A stretch of DNA of 64,000 bases from Actinomycetales bacterium (GTDB lineage: Bacteria; Actinomycetota; Actinomycetes; Actinomycetales; Actinomycetaceae). This document shows positions 19,045 to 28,656 of the stretch, piece after piece. A program made the translations under genes and the position numbers. The notes below the pieces were generated by a model. The model saw only the letters and a list, made by a program, of their open reading frames with translations. It did no database searches and was not told the origin of the DNA. The stretch is from positions 1-64,000 of the forward strand of contig JAATFD010000010.1 of assembly GCA_015655375.1 (NCBI GenBank), in the 5' to 3' direction. Within the stretch, counting starts at the first letter, position 1. Each line of letters begins with the position of its first letter.

Positions 19045-20850
19045 TCAGACCAGGGTCGCGGGCTCCACCTCGGGTTCGCGCGCGAGCAGAGCCGCGAACG
19101 CGCCGTCGGCCCTCAGGAGCTCATCGGCCGTGCCGCTCTCCACGACGCGTCCGGAGTCGAGGACGACGATCTGGTCCGCGTCCATGACCGTCGAGATCCG
19201 GTGGGCGATGACGATCAGCGTTCGGCCTCGCGTCGCCTGCCGGATGCCGGCCAACACGAGTGCCTCGGTGGCGCCGTCCAGTTGGGAGGTCGCCTCGTCG
19301 AGGATCGTCACCGGAGCCTCGCGCACCAACGCCCGGGCCAGGGCGACCCGTTGGCGTTGACCGCCCGACAACCGCTCGCCCATCTCACCGACCTGGGTGT
19401 CCAATCCGTCGGGCTCGCTCTCCAACCATTCGGCCAGTCCGACCTGTCGGCACACCCGCAGGAGCTGCTCATCGCTCGCGTCGGGCCGGGCGAGCAACAG
19501 ATTCGCCCGCACCGTGTCGTTGAAGATGTAGGGCCGCTGTGGGGCGAAGGCGACCAGATCGCGCAGCCGCTGCTGTGTGAGGTCGCGGATGTCGACACCA
19601 TCCAGCGTGATCGTGCCCGACTCCGGGTCCCACACCCGCTCGATGAGAGAGGCGACCGTCGACTTGCCCGAGCCGGAGGCCCCGACCACCGCGCTGACGC
19701 GCCCCGCCGGGAACGTCAATGAGACGTCGCGGAGCGCCTGGGGCCGGACCGGCTCCCCGCCCTGGAAGTCCTCGACCAGCGACGGATAGCGGAAGCCCAC
19801 ATTTGCGATAGTGACATCGCCCTCGCCCGAGCACTCCTGTGGGTGGTCGGGATCCGTCACCAGGGGCTCACGTTCCGTGATCGAGAAGACCCTCCGCGCG
19901 GAGGCAAAGGCCTGGTCGAGGTCCGCCGAGAAGTCCTCCACGGCGAGCATCGGGGCGAAGGACCCGAGAGTCGTGCCCAGAGCCAGGCCGAGCTGGCCGA
20001 CACTCATCGAGCCTCGCGAACACAGCCAGGCTCCGACGGCCAGCACCGCGACCATCGCCGCGGCAATGAGGAACTGATTCGCCCCTCGCCGTGCAGAGAC
20101 AAAGCGGGAGGACACCTGCTGTCTGGCACCGATCTCGCCTTCGATGTCGGCCATCTCCGACAACCGCGCATCCTGATGGTTGAAGGCAAGGACCTCGCGC
20201 ACGCCCTGCACGGAATCCGTGACGTGCTGGGCCAAGGCGCCGCGCCGGTCGCGGATCACACGCGCTGCTCGATCGGTGCGTCCGACTCCCCAGGCGGGCA
20301 CGGCAGCGCCGACCAGAACCAGGAAGGGCAGCAGTGTCAGAGCGATCCACCATGACGTCGCACTTCCCTGGTATACCAGGATGATGATCGGGGCGATGAT
20401 CGCCGTCAGACCCGGCGCCAGCGTGTGAGCGAAGAAGACCTCGATGCGGTCGATGTCCTTCGTCACCCGGGACAGCAGATCTCCGGAGTCCTCTCCTTCG
20501 GTGCGTCCCGGTGCCTGCGGCTCCAGACGGTCATAGAAGTAATTGCGCAGCAGCGCGAGCGAGCGGAATGCCACCCAGTGCCCGCTGAACTGCTCGAGAT
20601 AGCGGAACAAGGCCTTGATCAGCGAGATCACGATGAGGACCACGGCAGTCCTGCCGATTGTCCACGAGGGCGCTCCGACACCGTGACTGGCGACGACCCA
20701 CCCGCCGATGGCGAAGAGCGCGACCCCCAGCAGCAGGGCGATCAACCGGGCGACGATCGAGATCCCGAGCGGTGCGAGGACCGGACGAGCGACGCTCAGC
20801 AAGCGACGGGCGAGCCGACCACGCGATTCGGTGGCGATGTCCGTGCTCAT
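19045..20850 (-). CDS. ABC transporter, fused permease and ATPase (second half-transporter of an iron-regulated pair)
   Basis: This 601-residue type IV (exporter-fold) half-transporter has about six membrane helices in residues 20-310, then an ATPase with Walker A GASGSGKST, signature LSGGQRQRVALARAL, Walker B VTILDEAT and the H-loop IAHR. Sequence style is CydC-like. Its start overlaps the stop of the other half-transporter by 4 bases (ATGA), so the two should form a heterodimer. The DtxR box upstream of the partner implies iron repression. Import of a ferric siderophore, as in IrtAB or YbtPQ, is the leading hypothesis; haem or cysteine/glutathione export cannot be excluded. Confidence 0.85.
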   Translation of the reverse strand: MSTDIATESRGRLARRLLSVARPVLAPLGISIVARLIALLLGVALFAIGGWVVASHGVGAPSWTIGRTAVVLIVISLIKALFRYLEQFSGHWVAFRSLALLRNYFYDRLEPQAPGRTEGEDSGDLLSRVTKDIDRIEVFFAHTLAPGLTAIIAPIIILVYQGSATSWWIALTLLPFLVLVGAAVPAWGVGRTDRAARVIRDRRGALAQHVTDSVQGVREVLAFNHQDARLSEMADIEGEIGARQQVSSRFVSARRGANQFLIAAAMVAVLAVGAWLCSRGSMSVGQLGLALGTTLGSFAPMLAVEDFSADLDQAFASARRVFSITEREPLVTDPDHPQECSGEGDVTIANVGFRYPSLVEDFQGGEPVRPQALRDVSLTFPAGRVSAVVGASGSGKSTVASLIERVWDPESGTITLDGVDIRDLTQQRLRDLVAFAPQRPYIFNDTVRANLLLARPDASDEQLLRVCRQVGLAEWLESEPDGLDTQVGEMGERLSGGQRQRVALARALVREAPVTILDEATSQLDGATEALVLAGIRQATRGRTLIVIAHRISTVMDADQIVVLDSGRVVESGTADELLRADGAFAALLAREPEVEPATLV

Positions 20851-22475
20851 GCGCCGTCTCCTTCAACTCGTGCAACGTGGCCTCCGACCAGTTCCAACCG
20901 GGTCGGGGCATGGTCGATCGTGGCCTGGCGATGCGAGATCGTCAGGGTCGTCCGTCCGATCGACGCCTCGTCGAGGGCTGCGAGGATCTCCCGCTCGGAC
21001 GTCAGGTCGACGTGCGCGGTCGGTTCGTCGAGGACGAGGATCGGGGCGTCCTTGAGCAGGGCGCGGGCGATCGCCACGCGCTGCGCCTCACCTCCCGACA
21101 GCGACAGGCCCCGCTCCCCGACTGGGGTGTCCAGGCCTGCCGGCAATCGGACGAGCAGATCCTCGAGATGTGCCTGTCGTAGGGAGTCGACCAGCCGCGC
21201 GTCATCGGCGTCGGGATCTGCGATCAGCAGGTTGTCCCGCAGAGTGCCGGTGAACAAGTAGGTCTCCTGGGCGACGACACTCATTCGGGCGCGGATCCAT
21301 GCCAGGGGGACCTCGGTCAAATCGTGTCCTCCGATCAGCACCCGGCCGCAATCCGGTCGCCGGGTCGCCTGGACCAGGGAGGCGATCGTCGTCTTGCCAG
21401 CACCAGAGGCACCAGTCAGCACCACGTTGTCACCCGCCTCAACCGACAGTGTTGCGTCGTCCAGGACCGGCGTCGTCCCGTCGTAGCTGAAGGAGACGTC
21501 CTCGAGGTCGATCCCGGGCAACCGCTCCCCGGACGGCGCAGCGACGATCCCGGCGGCGTCCACGACGTCGGGGACCTCAGCCTCAAACTTCTTGATCTCT
21601 CGGGTCGCGGCCATCCCGCCCATCCCGATGTAGAAGAACTGGCCGATCCGATCGAGGGGATCGAGCATGATCGCGGACATGAGAACCAGAGCGATCGCCC
21701 GGCCGACTCCGATCGCACCCGAGTCCATGCGCCACAACGCCAGGACGCCTGCTCCCGTGATCATTCCCAGGGAGAAAACAGAGTCGACCAGGAAGAGGAC
21801 GATCTGGTTGCCTGCCAGGTAGCGCATGACGTTCTGGCGGACGTCCTCGGCCGCGCGGGCCAGCCGCTCGCCCATCGTCCGACCCGCGTTGAGCAGCGCG
21901 AGAGCGGACAGGCCCTGAATCGCATCGAGTTCCTGGGCCGCGAGCGCCCGTGAAGACGTCCGGTACCGCTTCGACACCGTCGTGAAGGCCATCTGGAAGG
22001 CAAGGACCGAGGCCGGGACCAACGGGATCGAGATCGCGAGGAGCCCGGCGGCGAGCGGGTCGATGGTAAACGCCACGAGGACGACGACCAGAAGGGGCGT
22101 CGCCAGTGAGGCAATCATCGGCGCAACGAAGGTCGCCGTGTAGGTGGCGGAACGCTCGACCCCGTCGGTCGCCGTCGAAACGACCCGTCCGGTGCGCTCC
22201 CGAGTCCGTTCGGAGGGACCGAGGGCGAAGACCTGGAAGATGACCCGACGTCGTAGCGCGGGTTCGGCCCCGACGAGTGCGGAGCCCGACAAGCGGGACG
22301 CACCCCACGCACAGGCCGCAGTGAGGCACGCACCGAGGATTCCGGCGATGAGGACGCTGGCCCCCAGGGACCGGCCAGCGGCCACGTGATCGGCCCCCGC
22401 CCCGACGCTCAGATCGACGATAGCAAGTCCGATGGAGGACCCGAATGCCAACGCCATGATGGCCAGCTTGTTCAC
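20847..22475 (-). CDS. ABC transporter, fused permease and ATPase (first half-transporter of an iron-regulated pair)
   Basis: This protein has 542 residues from GTG 22475, chosen because AGGGG sits 8 bases before it; an in-frame GTG at 22490 adds five residues. Six membrane helices occupy the first 290 residues, then an ATPase with Walker A GASGAGKTT, signature LSGGEAQRVAIARAL and Walker B ILVLDEPTA. The H-loop is ISHR. A near-consensus DtxR/IdeR box lies 28-46 bases upstream of the start, so expression should rise when iron is scarce. It is the first gene of a two-gene operon and follows the haem cluster. Confidence 0.85.
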   Translation of the reverse strand: MNKLAIMALAFGSSIGLAIVDLSVGAGADHVAAGRSLGASVLIAGILGACLTAACAWGASRLSGSALVGAEPALRRRVIFQVFALGPSERTRERTGRVVSTATDGVERSATYTATFVAPMIASLATPLLVVVLVAFTIDPLAAGLLAISIPLVPASVLAFQMAFTTVSKRYRTSSRALAAQELDAIQGLSALALLNAGRTMGERLARAAEDVRQNVMRYLAGNQIVLFLVDSVFSLGMITGAGVLALWRMDSGAIGVGRAIALVLMSAIMLDPLDRIGQFFYIGMGGMAATREIKKFEAEVPDVVDAAGIVAAPSGERLPGIDLEDVSFSYDGTTPVLDDATLSVEAGDNVVLTGASGAGKTTIASLVQATRRPDCGRVLIGGHDLTEVPLAWIRARMSVVAQETYLFTGTLRDNLLIADPDADDARLVDSLRQAHLEDLLVRLPAGLDTPVGERGLSLSGGEAQRVAIARALLKDAPILVLDEPTAHVDLTSEREILAALDEASIGRTTLTISHRQATIDHAPTRLELVGGHVARVEGDGA

Positions 22476-22502
22476 CTTTATTCCCCTCACTCGGACTATT
22501 AC

Positions 22503-22521
22503 TTAGGTGAGCCTAACCTAG
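22503..22521 (-). promoter_or_regulatory. DtxR/IdeR iron box upstream of the ABC pair
   Basis: TTAGGTGAGCCTAACCTAG matches 17 of 19 positions of the DtxR/IdeR consensus (TTAGGTTAGSCTAACCTAA). It sits between the end of the HtaA gene and the start of the ABC operon, where a bound repressor would block transcription. Confidence 0.88.
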
Positions 22522-22536
22522 GCATCTGACACGTTG

Positions 22537-25281
22537 TCACCTCGACGCACGTTGCGTGAGCTCGAACCCGGGGTCCAGCCCCAGCCTCCGCCGGATCACC
22601 CACGCCGCAGCCAAGGGAGCACCGGACGCAAGGGCGACGCCGCCCGCGCCCAAGGCGATCTTTCCCGCGCTGTCCGTCGCATTCGACGAGGCCGGTGCCG
22701 CCGCGGCCTGAGGCGCGGGGGCTGCTGCCCCGTTCGCGGCGGGGGCTGCTGCCTCAGGAGCTGCCTGGGGTGCGGCCGCGGCCTTCGGCGTCGTCGCGGT
22801 CGCGCCCGGAACCATGCTGTCCGACGTCACACCCGAGGTCGTCGTCTTCGGCGTCGACGAGCTCGGCACCGGAGTCTCGTAAGTCGCGTCGTAGGCGATG
22901 GTCAAGTCGGTCGCGGGCTTCGCTTTGTCCCGCTGCCCGTCGGAGGAGTACCAGTACGAGGACTGGCCGGTCTTGACCTGGAAGTCGATGAAGCTCTGGG
23001 GGAAGGACCCCCAGTAGGCGGCATTCGCGTCGGATCTCTCCGACTGACTGTTGCGCCCGCCCGTGTCGTTGATCGTCACGCCGAGATACTCGGGCGTCTG
23101 GGTGAGTCCATGGTCACTGGCTGCTTGCGTGACATCGACGCCGGTGAGATCCGCGAGAACGATCGTCGTGGACTCCAGGGTGTCCCACGTCGTCAGATTG
23201 TCCATGTCCGCGCCGTATCCGGACGCCGTCGCCGTCAACTGTCCCTTTCCAGTGGCGTCAAGCGTGAGCTTCGGGTCGCTGACCGACCAGTACGTCATCC
23301 CGTCGTAAAAGGCGACCGTCCACGATCCCGTCCACTGGACCGTTGTGGATCCGTCATCGGCGATCTTGCCCGTCCCGCTCGTGATGACGACCTGGGACTC
23401 GCTGGTCATCGCTCGGCTGTTCTCGAGCCACGTCATCGACACGGCATCGCCGTTGCGGTCTTGGCACCGAGTGTCCCAGCTCGATTCGACCCAGTTCCCG
23501 TTCGCGTTGGGCTTCTGGATGCTGACATTGCCGTCGCTCGCCTTGTAAAGGGTCCCGACATCCGCGGATGTCCATACGCGGGCCGAGCCGGAATCCCCCG
23601 CTTTGCCGGCCACGAGATAGTTGCAACCGCCGTAGAACGACTTCGAGTTGACCTCATCGTTCATTCCCCAGCGCAGGGTGACATCGGAGAGGTCCTGACC
23701 GAGCAGACTGCCGACGTCGCCATCGGGGGTGTCCGGTGTCTCGGGTACGACGACCTCCACCGACGACGAGGCCGGACCGGTCCCCACGATGTTCGCCGCC
23801 GCAACCGTCACGTCGTACGTCGTGCCGGCGCTCAGCCCGGTCAGCGTGCCGCTCGTCTGACCCGATTCCCCGACATTGGCACTCACCGCCCCCGAGTCTG
23901 ACCCCTGAGGCGTCGCCGTGGCACCGTACTGGGTCAGGGCCGGGTCCCCGAAGTCGCTGGGGACCGACCACGTCAGATCGATCGACGTTCCAGAAACTGT
24001 CCCCGCGCTGAGCCCTGTCGGCGCACTTGGAACATGACCGATCGGAAAGGACACAGTCGCAATCGACTGGGACGCCGAATCGAGCAACCGCACAGTGTAG
24101 AGACCCCCGGCGGTCGTCGCAGGGATCGTCACCGTAGCGGTGCCGGCGCCCGACTCATCTGCCGTCATCTCCGTTGGTCCACCCAAGGAGACGGATTTCC
24201 CATCTGCTCCGATCAGATCGAGGGAATAAGAAGCACCCGATGCCAATCCAGACCCAGTGACCGTCACAGAATCTCCCGGCGCGACAGACGCAGCGCTGAG
24301 CTGGATCTGCGGGATTGCGCCTGCCGTGATCGTGATCGATGAGGCCGGCTTGCGCGGCTGGATCGTTTTCTCTGCACCGTCGGAGGTGTACCAGTACGAG
24401 CTCTGACCCGTCAGCATCGCGAACTGCACCCACGATTCCGGGAATGCTCCCCACCACGACGCATTGACGGCGGTCCTCTCCGCCTGCGCATTGCGACCAG
24501 TGATCTCACTGGACACCGCAACACCCAGGAAGTCCGGCGTCACCGAGATTCCGGAATCCGTCACCGTCACATCAGACAGATCCGCGAGATGGATCGTCGT
24601 CGAATTCAGCGTGACCCACTTCGAGGGGTCATCCATGTCGGCGCCGTATCCGGACGCCGTGCCCGTGATCGTTCCGACCCCGTTCACGACAGACAACCTG
24701 GGATCCGTGATCGTCCAGTACGTCAGCCCACCGTAATAGACGGTCGTGAACGACCCCACCCACTGGATCTCAGCGGAATTCGTTGACGGATCGAGAGTCC
24801 CCGACCCGTTGGCGATCCGGACGACGTTGCCCGAATACGCCGGCTGATCCACCCCGTCCACCGTCATCGTCAGGCCGGACGTCCGTCCGTTGATATTCGT
24901 CCCCAGCTTGTTCTGGCATTTCGTCGACCATGTCGGTTGGGTCAGAGAATCAGAGGAATCCGGCTTCAGGACCGTGACGTCGCCGTCCACGGTCTGGTAG
25001 AACTCATCCGACTCTGACCACAGGCGGGACGAGCCCGTGTCTCCGGCCGTGCCAGCAGAGAGAAAATTGCACCCACCGAAGTAGGCACCGCCACCGGATT
25101 CATCGTTGAGCCCCCATTGGAAAGTGGCCGTCTGGGTCTGGATCCAGCCATCCGAGCCGGATTGAGAAGTCTCCGCATCCGCCGCTCGCGCAGGGGTTCC
25201 CGCCCACACTCCGCCGGCGACGATCGCGACTGCGCTTGACGCGATGAACAGGCCCTTGGCCGCCCTCGTGATGATGCCCAT
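22537..25281 (-). CDS. HtaA-domain haem-binding surface protein with two HtaA domains and C-terminal membrane anchor
   Basis: This protein has 914 residues. A signal peptide (hydrophobic 10-33, ending ARA) precedes HtaA domain 1 (about 45-315, FQWGLNDESGGGAYFGGCNF), an Ig-like stretch and an FN3 domain (about 415-510), then HtaA domain 2 (about 520-790, LRWGMNDEV...FYGGCNYL). An Ala/Pro-rich linker and a membrane helix with a basic tail (WVIRRR) close the protein; no sortase motif is seen. HtaA domains bind haem in Corynebacterium and pass it to HmuT. Its ATG overlaps the preceding stop by one base (TGATG), so it belongs to the hmu operon. Confidence 0.88.
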   Translation of the reverse strand: MGIITRAAKGLFIASSAVAIVAGGVWAGTPARAADAETSQSGSDGWIQTQTATFQWGLNDESGGGAYFGGCNFLSAGTAGDTGSSRLWSESDEFYQTVDGDVTVLKPDSSDSLTQPTWSTKCQNKLGTNINGRTSGLTMTVDGVDQPAYSGNVVRIANGSGTLDPSTNSAEIQWVGSFTTVYYGGLTYWTITDPRLSVVNGVGTITGTASGYGADMDDPSKWVTLNSTTIHLADLSDVTVTDSGISVTPDFLGVAVSSEITGRNAQAERTAVNASWWGAFPESWVQFAMLTGQSSYWYTSDGAEKTIQPRKPASSITITAGAIPQIQLSAASVAPGDSVTVTGSGLASGASYSLDLIGADGKSVSLGGPTEMTADESGAGTATVTIPATTAGGLYTVRLLDSASQSIATVSFPIGHVPSAPTGLSAGTVSGTSIDLTWSVPSDFGDPALTQYGATATPQGSDSGAVSANVGESGQTSGTLTGLSAGTTYDVTVAAANIVGTGPASSSVEVVVPETPDTPDGDVGSLLGQDLSDVTLRWGMNDEVNSKSFYGGCNYLVAGKAGDSGSARVWTSADVGTLYKASDGNVSIQKPNANGNWVESSWDTRCQDRNGDAVSMTWLENSRAMTSESQVVITSGTGKIADDGSTTVQWTGSWTVAFYDGMTYWSVSDPKLTLDATGKGQLTATASGYGADMDNLTTWDTLESTTIVLADLTGVDVTQAASDHGLTQTPEYLGVTINDTGGRNSQSERSDANAAYWGSFPQSFIDFQVKTGQSSYWYSSDGQRDKAKPATDLTIAYDATYETPVPSSSTPKTTTSGVTSDSMVPGATATTPKAAAAPQAAPEAAAPAANGAAAPAPQAAAAPASSNATDSAGKIALGAGGVALASGAPLAAAWVIRRRLGLDPGFELTQRASR

Positions 25282-26582
25282 CAGCGATCCACCCTCTCGA
25301 CGTGCTCAAAGAACTCCTTCAACCCGCCACCGTTCGCCCGGCCGGAGGCCACTGGTGTCCCGGCACCGCCCGGCTCGCTGGTGGCAACCGGCTCGAACTC
25401 CGTCGTCAGCGCCGTGTCCTCGGACTTTTGTCCATCGAGCGTGGGCCGCGGGCGCTGCAGAACCGGAGCACCACCGACCTCGGACTCGCGCGTGGACGAG
25501 GGCGACCCGAGGGCGGCCCCCGCCTCCAACGCGGCTGCGTCCGCCCGGTCCTCCTGTTTCTGCAGGCGCTTGTACGCCCGGTGTTTGGCCTTCGCCCGCT
25601 TCATGTCCTCGCGGTGACGCACTCTGTCGGCGCGGCGCTGGCGACGCCCGATCTCACGCTGCAATGCCGCCGGGGAGATCCCCAGGAGCAGCGACTTCGC
25701 GGCCAGGTACCCGCCCGTTCCGGCGGCCAGCACAACGAGCGCCACTCCACCGATGAGCGCCCCGATGATCAGCAGCACTGTCGAGAGCAGCATCGGTCCG
25801 CTGGAGTCCTGATTCTGGATATCCGCAGTCGCGACCGGAGCGACAGCAGCCGCGGCAGTTGTCGGCGCGGCCGGCGCCTGGCTCTCCTGGGGCGCAGCAG
25901 TCACCGCATCCGCTGCCGTCGTCGCCGGGGCGTCCGCAGCCGCCTGGGTTGCTTTTGGAACGGCCGCGGCGGCAGTCTCGAAGGTCAACGCCGTGAAGGA
26001 CTCATTGTTCGGGTTCTTCACCCCGTGTGCGCCGATCGTGATGATCCCACACTGCTCCGTCGTGCAGTCGACGGGCGTCTCGTTCTGCTGACGGTCGTAG
26101 GACGTGAACGTGGCGCCCGGGATCTTGATCGTCGCATGCCATGTCCCGTCGGCCGCGATCTCCCCGCCATTGGCGGCGTACTCCGTTGAGGATCCGGGGA
26201 ACGAGACGAAGACCTGGTACCCGGCCGGATTCGACTCGTCGTCGAAGGCATACTGGTAGTTCTCGCCCGTGATGCCACCCTGCGAGGGCCGCCAGCTCCC
26301 ACCCGTGGGATCCGAGACCCACCCGAACAGGACGTAGATGCCGCCGAATCCACCCTGGATCGATTGGAACCCACTGCCGGAGAGCTCGACCGCTGTCTCA
26401 CCGTCCACATTGAGCGTGCCGCCCTCGATCGTGTAATCGACGCGAGGTTCGGCGACAGCCGCACGCGTGACGGCGACCAGAGCACCGACCCCGATGCAGA
26501 CTCCGGCGACGATCAGGGCGATCACGCGTGTCCACGCCCCACGGGTCCGTCGACGTGCCTGGTTGGCTCGCGTCTGCTCCAT
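25281..26582 (-). CDS. Surface protein of the haem operon, function unknown
   Basis: This protein has 433 residues from ATG 26582, 7 bases after GGGGGAG. An N-terminal hydrophobic signal or anchor (about 20-45) leads to a beta-rich extracellular domain (about 50-205; Trp- and Tyr-rich, with one Cys pair in DCTTEQCG). An Ala/Thr/Pro spacer, a strong membrane helix near 265-295 and a basic, probably helical cytosolic tail of about 140 residues (RRQRRADRVRHREDMKRAKA) follow. It has no HtaA signature. Its place between hmuV and the HtaA gene, with one-base overlaps on both sides, implies a role in haem capture or transfer. No family is recognised. Confidence 0.75.
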   Translation of the reverse strand: MEQTRANQARRRTRGAWTRVIALIVAGVCIGVGALVAVTRAAVAEPRVDYTIEGGTLNVDGETAVELSGSGFQSIQGGFGGIYVLFGWVSDPTGGSWRPSQGGITGENYQYAFDDESNPAGYQVFVSFPGSSTEYAANGGEIAADGTWHATIKIPGATFTSYDRQQNETPVDCTTEQCGIITIGAHGVKNPNNESFTALTFETAAAAVPKATQAAADAPATTAADAVTAAPQESQAPAAPTTAAAAVAPVATADIQNQDSSGPMLLSTVLLIIGALIGGVALVVLAAGTGGYLAAKSLLLGISPAALQREIGRRQRRADRVRHREDMKRAKAKHRAYKRLQKQEDRADAAALEAGAALGSPSSTRESEVGGAPVLQRPRPTLDGQKSEDTALTTEFEPVATSEPGGAGTPVASGRANGGGLKEFFEHVERVDR

Positions 26583-27436
26583 CACTGCGCTCCCCCGTTC
26601 GTCCTCCGGTCGCGCACGGGCAGCACCAGCAGATCGCCGGTACGCGGGTGCGACAGAACCTCAATCCGATACTGGTAGACCTCAGAGAGCTGCTCGGCGG
26701 TGAACACATCCTCCGGTGTGCCGATGTCACGCAGGTGACCGAGGCTGAGCAGAGCGACCCGGTCCGAGTAGGCTGCGGCGACGTCCAGAGCGTGGACGAC
26801 CACGACAACCGCACATCCCGTGGCTGCATAGTCGCGGGCACGGCGCAGGACCAGCTCCTGATGACGGATGTCCATTGCTGCCGTCGGCTCATCGAGGAGC
26901 ATCAACGGCGAGGCCTGGGAGAGCACTCGCGCGAAGGCCGCTCGCCCTCGTTCGCCACCGGAGAGCGACGTGTACGTGCGCGTGCCCAGGTCCTCGGTGT
27001 CGGTCAGGGCGAGAGCACCCGTGACGACGAGGTCGTCGTCCATCTCGGCCGGAGTACCCGCCCAGGGCGAACGCCCCATCTCGACGACCTCCTGGACCGT
27101 GAACGGGAAGGAGATGTCGACCTGCTGGAGCAGGACGGAACGCCTCATCGCCCGCTCGGTCGGATCCCAGACCCGCATCTGGACACCGTCGAGGTAGACG
27201 GCTCCGGCATTCAGCCCGACGTCACCGGTGATCGCATTGAGCAGCGTCGACTTGCCGGCGCCATTGGGTCCAACGAGGGCGAGGACTTCCCCCGCCCGGA
27301 CATCGAGCGTGATGTCCTCGAGGATCTGGTGGTCGTCGATCGTCACTCCCACTGAGTCGACGGCGAGGACGACCTCGCCCCGCACCGGAGCCTCGGGTTC
27401 GCGATGCGTGGTCTTCCAGGGTGCGTGCAGATGCAT
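26582..27436 (-). CDS. hmuV: Haem ABC importer ATPase HmuV
   Basis: This 284-residue cytosolic ATPase would power HmuU. Walker A is GPNGAGKST near residues 54-62, the Q-loop is LLQQVD, the signature is LSGGERGRAAFARVL and Walker B is LMLLDEPTA. The H-loop reads VVVVVHALD rather than the common HDL. The first 25 residues are an extra polar extension. Its ATG overlaps the hmuU stop by one base (TGATG), as expected for tight co-translation. Confidence 0.92.
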   Translation of the reverse strand: MHLHAPWKTTHREPEAPVRGEVVLAVDSVGVTIDDHQILEDITLDVRAGEVLALVGPNGAGKSTLLNAITGDVGLNAGAVYLDGVQMRVWDPTERAMRRSVLLQQVDISFPFTVQEVVEMGRSPWAGTPAEMDDDLVVTGALALTDTEDLGTRTYTSLSGGERGRAAFARVLSQASPLMLLDEPTAAMDIRHQELVLRRARDYAATGCAVVVVVHALDVAAAYSDRVALLSLGHLRDIGTPEDVFTAEQLSEVYQYRIEVLSHPRTGDLLVLPVRDRRTNGGAQ

Positions 27437-28656
27437 CAGGCCCAGCCTCCCGCCCGCGAGCGGCTCCTCCGCAGGAGCCAGAAGAAGAACGGACCGCCGA
27501 CCAACGAGGTCAGCATCCCGATCGGAAGGTCGGCGAACTCGATCAGCGTGCGGGCCGCGAAGTCAGCGACGACCATCAACAACGCTCCGCCCAGCGCACT
27601 GGCCATCAACAGCGGCCGGTGCGCCGGACCGATGATCATGCGCAACAGGTGAGGAACCACCAGACCGACGAAGGCAATGATCCCGGTGAAGGCGACCGCC
27701 GAGGAGACAAGCAAAGCGACCAGCAGCATCGCGAAGAAGCGCAGTCGCTCGACGTCAACGCCCAAGTGGCGCGCGGCCTTTTCACCGAGCGAGAGCAGAT
27801 CGAGTCGGCGGGCGATGAACAGGGAGGCCAGCACGCCGACCACGCACATCGGCGCAACCAGAGCGACCTGCTGCCAGCGACTGCCGTTGAAACTGCCCAT
27901 CTGCCAGAAGACGATCTGATCGCGCGCCGAGCTCGGAGCCTTGAAGACGATGAAAGAGATCGCAGCGCCCGCGACTGCGTTGACGGCGACACCGGTGAGG
28001 ATCAGGGTGACGACCTCGGTGCGACCGTTGCGCCGGGCCAGGAAGTACACCGCCAAGGTCGTTCCCAGACCGAAGACGAAGGCGAAGGCGGGCGTCGTCA
28101 GCGGACCGAGGAACGTCCACTCCATGAGGATCGTCAGCGCCGCGCCCACCGCGGCGCCGGAAGAGACGCCCACAGTGCCAGGCTCGGCCAGAGGGTTGCC
28201 AAAGACGCCCTGCATGATCGTGCCGGCCACGGCCAGAGAGGCCCCCACGACGATCCCCAGGACGATACGCGGGAAACGCACGTCCCACAGCGTCTCCTCG
28301 CCAAACTGCCGGTCCGGCAGGGGGAACCAGTCGAGGCCGATCTTGTGGAACACAGAGCCGAGGACCTGGTCGAAGGGAATCAGCAGCTGACCGAGCGCCG
28401 CCGAGATGACGATCGCGAAGATCAGAAGGACGAACAGAACGATGAAAGTGATCGTCGTCTTCGACCAGGAGCTCCTCGCAGAGATCCCAAGGTCCTCGTC
28501 GGGCAGCAGGCCCGGGGCCGGATCGGTCCCTTCCCGGGCCGGTTTCCGCTGCCCTCGGTGAGACATGATCGAGCGCCGCGCACCCGGTGAACCCGCGCTC
28601 GTCGATGCCGGACTTGTTCCGGTCGCCGTGTCGACACCATCCACGTCGATAGTCAT
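27436..28656 (-). CDS. hmuU: Haem ABC importer permease HmuU (FecCD family)
   Basis: This 406-residue permease has a polar cytosolic N-terminus of about 65 residues followed by about 9-10 membrane helices. FecCD hallmarks are present: RFPRIVLGIVVGASLAVAGT, the PLAEPGTVGVSSGAA segment and GIIAFVGLVVPHLLRMIIG, which contacts the ATPase. It would form the haem channel with HmuV after HmuT delivers the ligand. Its start overlaps the hmuT stop by 4 bases (ATGA). Confidence 0.93.
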   Translation of the reverse strand: MTIDVDGVDTATGTSPASTSAGSPGARRSIMSHRGQRKPAREGTDPAPGLLPDEDLGISARSSWSKTTITFIVLFVLLIFAIVISAALGQLLIPFDQVLGSVFHKIGLDWFPLPDRQFGEETLWDVRFPRIVLGIVVGASLAVAGTIMQGVFGNPLAEPGTVGVSSGAAVGAALTILMEWTFLGPLTTPAFAFVFGLGTTLAVYFLARRNGRTEVVTLILTGVAVNAVAGAAISFIVFKAPSSARDQIVFWQMGSFNGSRWQQVALVAPMCVVGVLASLFIARRLDLLSLGEKAARHLGVDVERLRFFAMLLVALLVSSAVAFTGIIAFVGLVVPHLLRMIIGPAHRPLLMASALGGALLMVVADFAARTLIEFADLPIGMLTSLVGGPFFFWLLRRSRSRAGGWA

